DNA of 64,000 nt from Marinarcus sediminis. Its GTDB lineage: Bacteria > Campylobacterota > Campylobacteria > Campylobacterales > Arcobacteraceae. Under the pieces are notes generated by a model, which was not told the DNA's origin, ran no database searches, and worked only from the letters and a program-made list of their open reading frames with translations. Location of the stretch: the NCBI RefSeq assembly GCF_048571275.1, contig NZ_CP182357.1:310001-374000 (forward strand), read 5' to 3'. A program made the translations under genes and the position numbers. How positions within the stretch are numbered: position 1 is the first letter of the stretch; each line of letters starts with the position of its first letter. This document shows positions 8,492 through 16,868 of the stretch, piece by piece.

Positions 8492-8550
8492 GGAGAGGAA
8501 TTTTAAAGCGGAGCGTACATGTAGTACGTGAGCATTTAAAATTTCTCTCC
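8492..8550. repeat. 59-bp imperfect palindrome (REP/BIME-like)
   Basis: Outer arms GGAGAGGAATTTTAAA (8492-8507) and TTTAAAATTTCTCTCC (8535-8550) face each other with one or two mismatches. The centre is CGTAC-ATGTA-GTACG (8514-8528). Similar palindromes with a GTACGTGAGC core occur as dispersed intergenic repeats in other proteobacteria, from memory. It lies just after secF on the transcribed strand and could also act as a transcript-end structure. Confidence 0.65.
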
Positions 8551-8594
8551 AACGCAGAATAATTGCGAAAGATGATGTTTAGAAACTGCGTTTC

Positions 8595-9566
8595 TTAGAT
8601 AGTGCCCTGCTCATACATGGCTCTTAACTTATCTTTCTCTTTTTGCCGTTTCAACTTCTCCGCTTCTTTATTTCTGAAATCTGAAATAGAGAATTTTAAC
8701 TGCACTAAAAATGATGCGGCGATAAAAATTGATGAATAGGTACCTACAACAATTCCTACTACCATAGTAAAGGCAAAACCATGGATAATCTCTCCACCGA
8801 AGGCAAAAAGGGTAATGACCACAAAAAATGTTGTCAATGACGTTAATGTTGTTCTTGAAAGAGTTTTAGAAACCGAATCATTGACCACTTGATTTAAGTC
8901 AGACTCTTTAGAATCGGTAACACCCTCTCTGATTCTGTCAAATACGATGATGGTATCATTGAGTGAGTACCCTAAAATGGTTAAAATTGCCGCTAAAATA
9001 TCCAAGTTTACATCAATTCTAAAAAGGGCAATCGCTCCTAAAGCAATGGTAACATCGTGGATTAATGCCAAAATTGAAGCCACCGCAAAACGCCACTCAA
9101 ATCGGAAGCTGACATACAGTAAAATCACAAAGAGTGATAAACCTAACGCCATCAACCCTTTTTCTCTTAGTTCGTCTCCTACTTTTGGTCCAACCATATC
9201 AACTCGTCTGATTTCAAAGTTTCCTGTTGCTTTTAAAAGTTCTGCAACTTGGTCTCCAATATCTGTACCCAAGGTGGTTGAAGAGCCAGTAATTCGGATG
9301 ACCACTTCCTCTTTTGAACCAAACTCAGAGATTACCGCATTTGAAAATTTATCGTGTTGTTTTAAAATCTCTCGAATATCTTTAATGGGTGCAGGTTGTT
9401 CATACTTAACTTGTACAAGTGTTCCCCCAGCAAAATCAATTCCAAAGTTTAAACCTTTTGAAAAGAGTATACCAAGAGACAATAAAACCATAAAAGCCGA
9501 TAATGCCATAAAGGGCAATCTTTTTCCCATAAAATTATATATTTTATCTGTTTTAAAAAATTCCAT
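8595..9566 (-). CDS. secF: Protein translocase subunit SecF
   Basis: A 323-residue inner-membrane protein, normal for SecF. After the first transmembrane segment it carries FGIDFAGGTLVQV, the SecF periplasmic P1 signature. The membrane part follows with FRFEWRFAVASILALIHDV, LTILGYSLNDTIIVFDRIRE and SRTTLTSLTTFFVV. With SecD and YajC it uses the proton gradient to pull secreted proteins through SecYEG. The ATG at 9566 (MEFFKTDK) begins 2 bp after the secD stop and is preferred over the in-frame ATG at 9584 inside secD. Confidence 0.97.
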   Translation of the reverse strand: MEFFKTDKIYNFMGKRLPFMALSAFMVLLSLGILFSKGLNFGIDFAGGTLVQVKYEQPAPIKDIREILKQHDKFSNAVISEFGSKEEVVIRITGSSTTLGTDIGDQVAELLKATGNFEIRRVDMVGPKVGDELREKGLMALGLSLFVILLYVSFRFEWRFAVASILALIHDVTIALGAIALFRIDVNLDILAAILTILGYSLNDTIIVFDRIREGVTDSKESDLNQVVNDSVSKTLSRTTLTSLTTFFVVITLFAFGGEIIHGFAFTMVVGIVVGTYSSIFIAASFLVQLKFSISDFRNKEAEKLKRQKEKDKLRAMYEQGTI

Positions 9567-9568
9567 TG

Positions 9569-11134
9569 TTAAATCCCAAACCATTTTTTGTTGTTTTTGT
9601 CTTTGATAATCTTGTTTTGCAACATTTCATAGATACCGTGTGTTCCTAAAATTGCTGTTAACATAGAGGCCACAATACCAATAGAAATGGTTACAGCAAA
9701 CCCCTTGATTGGCCCTGTTCCATACGCATATAAAATCACTGCCACTAACAATGTGGTTACGTTGGCATCTAAAATGGCTCTCATGGCATTTGCGTATCCA
9801 TCTTCAATGGCTTTACCTACTGATTGTCCTGATTTAATCAATTCTCGGATTCTTTCAGTGATAATAACGTTGGCATCAACCGCCATACCAATCGTTAAAA
9901 CAATCCCAGCCATTCCAGGAAGAGTCAAGGTTGCGCCAAACATTGCCATAATAGCAATGATAATAAAAATATTGGTCACTAAAGCAATATTGGCAATCAA
10001 TCCCGCTCGACGATAATAGGCCAACATAAATACAACAACCAAAACAAAACCAAAAATCAAAGCCATCATTGAAGCTTTAATTGAGTCTGCACCCAAACTA
10101 GGCCCTACACTTCGTTTTTCTAAGAGTTTTACACTCGCAGGCAGTGCCCCACTTCGTAAAGCAATGGCAACATTTCCTGCTTCTTGTAAGCTAAATCCAC
10201 CTGAAATTTGCCCACTTCCTCCACCAATTCTCTCTCGAATATTGGGTGCAGAGTAAACTTTCCCGTCCAATACAACCGCCAATCGTTTTCCCACATTTTT
10301 ACCCGTAAAATCACCAAAAATTCTTGCCCCACTTGAGTTCAGGGTAAAGTTAATAATGGCTTGGTTGGATTTATCAAAAGCCACTTGAGCATCAATGACT
10401 TGGCTTCCATTTAAAATGGGTATCTCTTTGACTAAGTATTTAATATTTGGACTTTCAGAACTCTCTAAAATAATATCCCCATATTGAGCCGCTTGTGTGC
10501 TACTAAGTGCATAAACTTGGTCGGCAATGGCTTCATCGACCGCCATGAGTTCTAGATTTGCGGGTTTTGAAATCAACTCTCGTGCAGCTTTCTCTTCAGC
10601 GACACTTTTGATTCCAGGAAGTTCAACTACAATGTCTGCTTCCCCTTGTCGTATAACCGTAGGTTCAGCCAAACCAAATTGATCCAATCGATTACGAATG
10701 GTTTCCACCGCTTGAGAAACAGAGAGGTCTTTGACCACAGCTATTTCTGCATCACTTAATGTCACCGAATAGGACAAAGGAGTCGGTTTTGTTATGACAA
10801 GCCCTTTGATTTTTTCCAACATGGCATCAACTTTTGGAAGTTCATCTTCATCTAAAACAGTAAAACTGATGAGTTCACCATCAATGCTTAAATCTTCAAT
10901 TAAAATCTCTTCGTCGTCTGCAAAGTATTTGATTGAAGTTGCGTATGTTTTAATTTTTGAAGTGACCGCTTCTTCGGTATTAACACCTAAAAGCATATGG
11001 AGTCCACCTTGTAAATCAAGTCCTAAATTTATTTTTTTTCCACTGTCTGTTTGTAAAAATGATGGTATAGAAAAAACAACACCGAAAATTATACTGAGTG
11101 TAAATATTATGAGTCTATAATTAAAGATTTTCAA
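9569..11134 (-). CDS. secD: Protein translocase subunit SecD
   Basis: A 521-residue SecD. It shows LGLDLQGGLHMLLGV near the N-terminus, the periplasmic region SQAVETIRNRLDQFGLAEP and VELPGI, then GRLAVVLDGK-type residues (KRLAVVLDGKVYSAPNI). The transmembrane half includes LTIGMAVDANVIITERIRE, with the Asp used in proton relay. The start is TTG at 11134, with AAGGGA about 6 bases upstream; no better ATG is present. Upstream, a 13-bp perfect hairpin separates it from yajC. Confidence 0.96.
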   Translation of the reverse strand: MKIFNYRLIIFTLSIIFGVVFSIPSFLQTDSGKKINLGLDLQGGLHMLLGVNTEEAVTSKIKTYATSIKYFADDEEILIEDLSIDGELISFTVLDEDELPKVDAMLEKIKGLVITKPTPLSYSVTLSDAEIAVVKDLSVSQAVETIRNRLDQFGLAEPTVIRQGEADIVVELPGIKSVAEEKAARELISKPANLELMAVDEAIADQVYALSSTQAAQYGDIILESSESPNIKYLVKEIPILNGSQVIDAQVAFDKSNQAIINFTLNSSGARIFGDFTGKNVGKRLAVVLDGKVYSAPNIRERIGGGSGQISGGFSLQEAGNVAIALRSGALPASVKLLEKRSVGPSLGADSIKASMMALIFGFVLVVVFMLAYYRRAGLIANIALVTNIFIIIAIMAMFGATLTLPGMAGIVLTIGMAVDANVIITERIRELIKSGQSVGKAIEDGYANAMRAILDANVTTLLVAVILYAYGTGPIKGFAVTISIGIVASMLTAILGTHGIYEMLQNKIIKDKNNKKWFGI

Positions 11135-11173
11135 TTCTTTCCCTTAGAAGTAGTAGTGTATGTGCGTGCTTGA

Positions 11174-11202
11174 ATAAAACATGTAGTTGCTACATGTTTT
11201 AT
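11174..11202 (-). terminator. Strong intercistronic hairpin between yajC and secD
   Basis: A perfect 13-bp inverted repeat, ATAAAACATGTAG / CTACATGTTTTAT with a 3-base loop, lies between the yajC stop and the secD start. On the minus strand no long T-run follows, so partial termination or transcript stabilisation is more likely than full termination. Confidence 0.55.
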
Positions 11203-11211
11203 CAAATATGA

Positions 11212-11484
11212 TTAGTCTTCTAATACTTTTGAAACAAATTCTCTTACAAGTTTCATTTCACTGTTATCAGGATTTTTAACCACTAAATGATCATCTGCTA
11301 CTTTTGTAACTTCAACCATTAAGCCACCATGTGTTACAATCTTATCACCTTTTTTAAGATTAGCAACCAACTCTTTGTGTGCTTTGGCTTGTTTTTGTTG
11401 TGGTCTAATAATTAAAAAGTAAAATATTGCAAATAATGCAACCAGAGGTAATAATGAACTTATTAAGTCTCCATTTTGTCCCAT
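11212..11484 (-). CDS. yajC: Preprotein translocase subunit YajC
   Basis: A 90-residue single-span membrane protein. The transmembrane segment LISSLLPLVALFAIFYFLIIRPQQKQAKAH carries the hallmark RPQQK at its cytoplasmic end. It is followed by the small domain LKKGDKIVTHGGLMVEVTKV. It joins SecDF in the holotranslocon. It is the first gene of yajC-secD-secF, and lnt is divergent 25 bp away, so the two promoters must overlap in that gap or in lnt. Confidence 0.97.
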   Translation of the reverse strand: MGQNGDLISSLLPLVALFAIFYFLIIRPQQKQAKAHKELVANLKKGDKIVTHGGLMVEVTKVADDHLVVKNPDNSEMKLVREFVSKVLED

Positions 11485-11509
11485 CTAATATCCTTTGTAA
11501 GCGTTTTTT

Positions 11510-12733
11510 ATGTTTTTATTAAAACGGGTAAATTTTAACAAAACAAACATAATAAAGGGCTTGAACACAGCTCTTTTTTTCTCTACATTTCTCTATTTGT
11601 CCTATATTGGATTAGAAATTAAACTCATCAACTCTCTTTTAGGACTTTGGGCACTATATTTACTTTTAACCATTCCAAAAAACGCACTCTTTTATGCGGG
11701 ATTTTTTATTGGTATTTTTTGGTTTTATTGGGTGAGTTTCAGTTTTATTTATTATGAATTAATCTATCTCATACCTTTAGTGATTTTAGGCTTTGCATTG
11801 GGATACGGGATTATTTTTTATTTGACGGCCCTTTTTGACCACATTATTTTTAGAGCCCTAGCCCTTTTTGCGTTGAGTTATTTTGCCCCTTTAGGCTTTA
11901 ATTGGCTTCAAATTGAGTTGCTTTTTGTCCACAGCTATTTTGGTATTGATAAGTTGGACTTATTTACTCTTTTACTCTCTCTTGTTCTGTTTACTTATTA
12001 CAAATATTGGGCATTTATTCTTTTAATTTTCCCTTTAACTTTTGCCCAACCAAAACCCATTGAAAATGCATTAAACATTGATATGCCTCAACTGAATCTG
12101 CCTCAAAAAGACAAATGGAAACACAAAAACACCTCGGCAATTATTGATACCAATTTGGAATTCATTGACACGGCAATTCAAAATGGTGCAGATGTTGTTG
12201 TACTTCCAGAGACTTCATTCCCACTGCTTTTAAATAAAAATCAACAACTTTATGAACTGCTTCAAGAAAAATCAAACAGCATTGATATTATTTTGGGTTC
12301 TTTGTATGAAAACAAAGGAGAGTATCACAACTCAACCTATTACTTTTCAAATGGAAATGTTGAAGTGGGACACAAAGTAGTGCTTGTGCCATTTGGGGAA
12401 GCCATCCCTTTACCTGAAAAAATACGAGATTTTATCAATGAGACTTTTTACAATGGTGCTAAAGATTACACCAAAGCCAATGCCCCCACAGATTTTGATA
12501 TCAAAGGGGTGAAATTCAGAAATGCGATCTGTTATGAAACCACAACGCCAGAGATATTTGAAAACTTAAATGGGGTCAAATATATGATTTCCATTTCTAA
12601 TAACGCCTGGTTTACCCCCTCAATTGAACCTACATTGCAAAAACTGTTAATGCAATATTACGCCGACCTCTACCGTGTTACGATTTACGCCTCTGCTAAT
12701 GGAAGCAAAAATCAAATCATAGTGCCCCGATAA
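11510..12733 (+). CDS. lnt: Apolipoprotein N-acyltransferase
   Basis: A 407-residue inner-membrane enzyme that adds the third acyl chain to lipoproteins. About six to seven hydrophobic segments occupy residues 15-180. The nitrilase-like domain follows, with the catalytic Glu in VVVLPETSFP, a Lys candidate in GHKVVLVPFGE and the nucleophile Cys in FRNAICYETTTPE. It is about 100 residues shorter than E. coli Lnt, which I recall is usual in Campylobacterota, and it ends soon after ISNNAWF with no C-terminal transmembrane helix. The start is not certain; the ATG at 11510 lacks a clear ribosome site and internal TTG starts near 11561 are possible. Confidence 0.9.
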   Translation: MFLLKRVNFNKTNIIKGLNTALFFSTFLYLSYIGLEIKLINSLLGLWALYLLLTIPKNALFYAGFFIGIFWFYWVSFSFIYYELIYLIPLVILGFALGYGIIFYLTALFDHIIFRALALFALSYFAPLGFNWLQIELLFVHSYFGIDKLDLFTLLLSLVLFTYYKYWAFILLIFPLTFAQPKPIENALNIDMPQLNLPQKDKWKHKNTSAIIDTNLEFIDTAIQNGADVVVLPETSFPLLLNKNQQLYELLQEKSNSIDIILGSLYENKGEYHNSTYYFSNGNVEVGHKVVLVPFGEAIPLPEKIRDFINETFYNGAKDYTKANAPTDFDIKGVKFRNAICYETTTPEIFENLNGVKYMISISNNAWFTPSIEPTLQKLLMQYYADLYRVTIYASANGSKNQIIVPR

Positions 12734-12734
12734 C

Positions 12735-15700
12735 TTAATGCGACAGGGCACTGTTTTGTATATTTCCTTTTAATTTGATGGCCAAAATATAAAAGACTGC
12801 GGGAATAATAATCAACGTTAAAAAAGCAGAACTGACCATTCCCCCAATCATAGGTGCGGCTATTCTTTGCATCACTTCACTTCCGACACCATTGATATAC
12901 ATAATAGGAATCAATCCACCTAAAATGGCAAAAAGTGTCATCAGTTTTGGTCGGAGTCTTAACACAGCCCCTTTATAAATGGCATGAAAAATATGCGTAT
13001 CGTTAATTTCCACACATTTATCTTTTAACTCTTTCATCGCTTCATGCAGATAGACCAACATCACAATCGACGTTTCAGCTGCCACGCCAAGAAGAGCTAA
13101 AAAGCCGACAATAACTGCAATGGAAATATTAAAATTGAGATACTCTAAATAAAATATTCCACCCGTTAAGGCAAAGGGTAACGTAAAAAATATGATGATG
13201 GTATAAGTGATATTACGCAATGCAAAATAAATCAGTAAAAATATAATCACAAATGTCAAAGGAATAATGTACATTAGTCGTTGCATGGCACTCTCTAAAT
13301 ATTCACTCTGCCCTGCCCACTCCATATAATATCCTGTAGGCAAGTTGACCTCTTCGAGCAATTTTTTGGCTTCATCTTTATACTGTTTTGCTGAAATATC
13401 CGTTTTGGGGGTGATATAAATAAAATTCACGTTCAAAGCTTTTTCTGATTTTATAACAGAAGGGCCATTTTCATATTTTAAGTCAGCAAACATTCGTAAA
13501 GGTTGAAATCCCAATTGGGTTTTAATTTGTAAATTCCCCAAGGCGTTGATATCTTCTCGTTGACTCATTTCATATCGTAAACTCATAGGATACCTCTCAA
13601 GAGAATCGAGCATGGTTGAAATTTGTGTACCCGCAACTCCTAATGAAATGGTACTTAACACATCATTTTTCGTAATACCATATCGCGCAAGCAATTCATT
13701 GTTTACATCAATGTTCAAGTAATACCCCGAATTAATTTTGTCCGATGACACAGAGAGTGTTTTGTCAAATTTTTTAAGTTTTTGCTCAATTTTTAACGCT
13801 GTCTCTTCCAACTTTTGATGGTCATTCCCATACAATTTAATCCCAAGAGGTGTTCGAATACCTGTCAATAACATATCAATACGTCCTCGAATTGGGTAGG
13901 TCCAAGAGTTAATCAACCCAACAACTTGAAGTTTTTCATCCATGGCTTTCATGAGTTTTTTATACGTCATTCCCTCTCGCCATTGATCTTGTGGTTTAAA
14001 CTGCACAATGGTTTCAATCATGGCCAAAGGTGCTGGGTCAGTTGCCGTATCGGCTCGCCCCGCTTTTCCAAAAACGGTTTCAACCTCTGGAAATGATTTC
14101 AAAATTTGATTGGTTTTTTGGGTTAACTCTTTGGATAAATCAATCCCTATTCCATACGGCGTTACAGGCATATACATAAAAGTTTGTTCATTCATCATGG
14201 GCATAAATTCCCAATTGAGTTTTTTATACACAGGATACGCCACAATAAGAGTCGCCATAAAAATCAATACAATCCCATATCTAAAACGCAATGAAAATTT
14301 TAACAATGGAGAATAGAGTTTGATAAAAAATTTATTCAAAATATTTTTATTTTCGTCCATGATTTTTCCACGAATAAAAAATATCATCAAAATGGGTACC
14401 AAGGTAATAGATAAAATCGCCCCAGCAATCATGGCAAACGATTTTGTAAATGCCAATGGGGAAAAGAGTCGTCCCTCTTGTCCCGTTAAGGCAAAAATAG
14501 GTAAAAATGAAACCACCACCAAAATCAGTGCAAAAAAGATGGGACGCCCCACTTGTTTGGCGGATTTGATGATAATTTCCATGCGCTCTTTGTTTGAAAT
14601 ATCCTCCTTGCCTTGAAGATATTTATGCGCATTTTCCACCATAACAATCGTAGCATCAACCATGGCTCCAATGGCAATGGCAATTCCTCCTAAACTCATG
14701 ATGTTTGAACCCAAACCAAACAGTTTCATGAATAAAAAAGTCAACCCCACCGTAATGGGCAAGGTAATGATGATAATAAGGGCACTTCTAAAATGAAACA
14801 GAAACAATCCACTGACCACCATAACAATGATACTCTCTTCAAAAAGTGTGCTTTTTAGGGTATCTATGGCTTTATCAATAAGTGAACTTCTGTCATAGGT
14901 TTCAACCACTTCAACGTCATCAAGTTTTAAACTTTTCAATTTCTCTTTAACGGCTTTGATGACTTTATACGGATTTTCACCGTATCGAACCACCACAATT
15001 CCACCCACGGTTTCACCCTCACCATTTAAGTCTGCCATGCCTCTTCTTGAAGCAGAGGTCACATTCACTTGTGCAATATCTTTGATGGTCAAAGGAACAG
15101 AGTTGATTGTTTTAATGGCAATGTTTTCAATGTCCACCACACTTTTTAAATACCCTCTGGCAGTAATGATATGTTCAAAGCCATTTTCAAGAATAATTCG
15201 ACCACCTTTATCATCATTGTTTTTAGTCAACGCATTTTTAACCTCAGCGATGCTTAAATTGAATTGCACCATTTTATCTTGGTTGAGGGTAATTTCATAG
15301 TTTTTAATAAACCCACCAATTGAAGCAATTTCTGAAACTCCATCCACTCCTAAAAGTGCAAATTTATAGTAATAATCTTGCAAGGTTCTAAGCTCTGCTA
15401 AGTTTTTTGTTTTTGAACGAAGTGCGTACTCATACGCCCACCCCACTCCCGTGGCATCAGGACCAATAGCTACATTTGAACCTTCTGGAAAAGTTCCTTG
15501 AAGTTGTGAGAGTTGTTCTAAAATTCGGTTTCGAGAATCGTATAAATCTGTACCATCTTTAAAAATGATGTAAATAAGTGCATTTTGAAAACTGCTCATG
15601 GCACGCACGGTTTGAATGTTGGGCAAACTCATCAAGTTTGAAATCAAAGGGTAGGAAATTTGTTCCTCAATGGTTTGAGGACTTTGACCCGCCCATTTGA

Positions 15701-15851
15701 CTTGAACAATCACCTGTGGTGGTGATAAATCGGGCAGTGCGTCTAAACTGGTATTTCGAATCGACCAAATTGAGGCAATGGTTAAAATCAGTGTCAAAAA
15801 AAGAATACTAAACTTATTTTTAACGCTCAATTCAATTATTTTTTCAACCAT
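12735..15851 (-). CDS. cusA: Cu(I)/Ag(I) efflux RND transporter, CusA-type
   Basis: A 1038-residue heavy-metal RND pump of normal length. N-terminal features match CusA: ALPDLSPPQVIVQVKWAGQSPQTIEEQ and GPDATGVGWAYEYAL. The three methionines that bind Cu/Ag in E. coli CusA have equivalents in FMYMPVTP (about residue 560), LAMIETIVQFKP (about 611) and GRIDMLLTGIRTPLGI (about 661). The proton-relay acids lie in AIGAMVDATIVMVENAHK and VAAETSIVMLVYLHE. This points to monovalent copper/silver rather than Zn/Co/Ni export. It is the last gene of the four-gene operon, 9 bp after the adaptor gene, and is convergent with lnt. Confidence 0.94.
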   Translation of the reverse strand: MVEKIIELSVKNKFSILFLTLILTIASIWSIRNTSLDALPDLSPPQVIVQVKWAGQSPQTIEEQISYPLISNLMSLPNIQTVRAMSSFQNALIYIIFKDGTDLYDSRNRILEQLSQLQGTFPEGSNVAIGPDATGVGWAYEYALRSKTKNLAELRTLQDYYYKFALLGVDGVSEIASIGGFIKNYEITLNQDKMVQFNLSIAEVKNALTKNNDDKGGRIILENGFEHIITARGYLKSVVDIENIAIKTINSVPLTIKDIAQVNVTSASRRGMADLNGEGETVGGIVVVRYGENPYKVIKAVKEKLKSLKLDDVEVVETYDRSSLIDKAIDTLKSTLFEESIIVMVVSGLFLFHFRSALIIIITLPITVGLTFLFMKLFGLGSNIMSLGGIAIAIGAMVDATIVMVENAHKYLQGKEDISNKERMEIIIKSAKQVGRPIFFALILVVVSFLPIFALTGQEGRLFSPLAFTKSFAMIAGAILSITLVPILMIFFIRGKIMDENKNILNKFFIKLYSPLLKFSLRFRYGIVLIFMATLIVAYPVYKKLNWEFMPMMNEQTFMYMPVTPYGIGIDLSKELTQKTNQILKSFPEVETVFGKAGRADTATDPAPLAMIETIVQFKPQDQWREGMTYKKLMKAMDEKLQVVGLINSWTYPIRGRIDMLLTGIRTPLGIKLYGNDHQKLEETALKIEQKLKKFDKTLSVSSDKINSGYYLNIDVNNELLARYGITKNDVLSTISLGVAGTQISTMLDSLERYPMSLRYEMSQREDINALGNLQIKTQLGFQPLRMFADLKYENGPSVIKSEKALNVNFIYITPKTDISAKQYKDEAKKLLEEVNLPTGYYMEWAGQSEYLESAMQRLMYIIPLTFVIIFLLIYFALRNITYTIIIFFTLPFALTGGIFYLEYLNFNISIAVIVGFLALLGVAAETSIVMLVYLHEAMKELKDKCVEINDTHIFHAIYKGAVLRLRPKLMTLFAILGGLIPIMYINGVGSEVMQRIAAPMIGGMVSSAFLTLIIIPAVFYILAIKLKGNIQNSALSH

Positions 15852-15860
15852 GATATTTTG

Positions 15861-16868
15861 CTACCACTCTTCATCTTTGGAGTATAAGCCATTAGTAAGA
15901 GCATCTGAATCAAGCAAGAACAGCGCATTATCCATCACCTCTTCTCCTGCTTTTACACCACTGATGATTTGAAATTTATTGGGGCTAATTCTTTTGGCAA
16001 CCACTTCTATGGGTTCAAACTCTTTTGCACCTACAGGTAAAAAAACATAGTGTTTATTGGCTTTGGTAATTACGGCTGTTTTGGGTAAAGTCAGCATATT
16101 TTCTATTTGTGTTGCAATATCAACTTTAGCAAACATATTGGGGGAGAGTTTTAAGTTCTTATTCTCCAAAATAAATCGTACATTGACTGTTTTTGTTTTC
16201 TCATTCACATAAGGATAGATAAAATCAACCCTACTTTTAATGGGCTCATCTATGCCATCAATATACACTTTTGCCTTCATGCCTTTTTTTATAAAAGAAG
16301 TATCGGATTGATACACTTGGGCAATAAACCAAAGTTGGTCAATATTGCCCAATTGCAAAAGCAGCATCCCTTTTTTTGCAAAGCTTCCTTGATTGATGTT
16401 TTTTTTCATCAAAATGGCATTGAGTGGAGCGTAAAAAGTGATCTCATCTAAACTTTTTTGACTCTTTTTGATTTTTTCAAGCTCTTTGGAATTAAGATCT
16501 AAAGCAAGCAGTTTTTCATACGCACTTTTTGCCAAATTGGGGTTGATTTTCTCCATAATTTTAAGCTCTTTTTGTATGGTTAACACTTCATTGGAATAGA
16601 TTGAAAAAAGCGGTTCTCCTTTTTTGATATACATAAACTCTTTAGAGGCATCTAATTTTGTAATATAACCATCAAAACGCACAACAATATCTCTTATGTC
16701 ACTGCTGTTAAGTTGGGTTTGTCCATAAAATTGTTTGACAATGGCTCTTTTTTCTTCTTGAACTTTCACAACTGTTTTGTTAAAAAGTTGTTGTGCCTCA
16801 ATGATTTTGGCATCTAAAGCACAAAGGGTTAAAAGCATAAAAAAAAGTGTTGTATTTAAAAGCTTCAT
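15861..16868 (-). CDS. cusB: RND efflux periplasmic adaptor (CusB-like)
   Basis: A 335-residue membrane-fusion protein with an N-terminal signal (MKLLNTTLFFMLLTLCALDAK). Visible parts are a barrel-sandwich region (GYITKLDASKEFMYIKKGEPLFSIYSNEV), an alpha hairpin, a second lipoyl half (LNAILMKKNINQGSFAKKGMLLLQLG) and beta-barrel segments ending PKTAVITKANKHYVFLP. It links the CusA-type pump to the outer-membrane channel and in the Cus system delivers metal to the pump. It is shorter than E. coli CusB and lacks an obvious extra metal-binding domain. The start overlaps the channel gene's stop by 4 bp (ATGA). Confidence 0.88.
   Translation of the reverse strand: MKLLNTTLFFMLLTLCALDAKIIEAQQLFNKTVVKVQEEKRAIVKQFYGQTQLNSSDIRDIVVRFDGYITKLDASKEFMYIKKGEPLFSIYSNEVLTIQKELKIMEKINPNLAKSAYEKLLALDLNSKELEKIKKSQKSLDEITFYAPLNAILMKKNINQGSFAKKGMLLLQLGNIDQLWFIAQVYQSDTSFIKKGMKAKVYIDGIDEPIKSRVDFIYPYVNEKTKTVNVRFILENKNLKLSPNMFAKVDIATQIENMLTLPKTAVITKANKHYVFLPVGAKEFEPIEVVAKRISPNKFQIISGVKAGEEVMDNALFLLDSDALTNGLYSKDEEW

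Larger units (their letters stand above)
8067..8594. other. 528-bp intergenic region with palindromic and repeat-like sequence
   Basis: No convincing gene. Three parts can be seen: an AT-rich start just upstream of the pentapeptide gene; a higher-GC part at about 8125-8350 holding a perfect 8-bp hairpin (CAAGGTGC / GCACCTTG at 8251-8271) and only a weak 67-codon frame; and a large imperfect palindrome at 8492-8550. The composition differs from the flanking coding DNA and resembles mobile or repeated intergenic sequence. Confidence 0.6.

Noticed and set aside
8947..9606. 219-codon frame antisense to secF
   Set aside because: It mirrors the conserved secF/secD coding frame; long shadows are common over well-conserved genes and there is no ribosome site.
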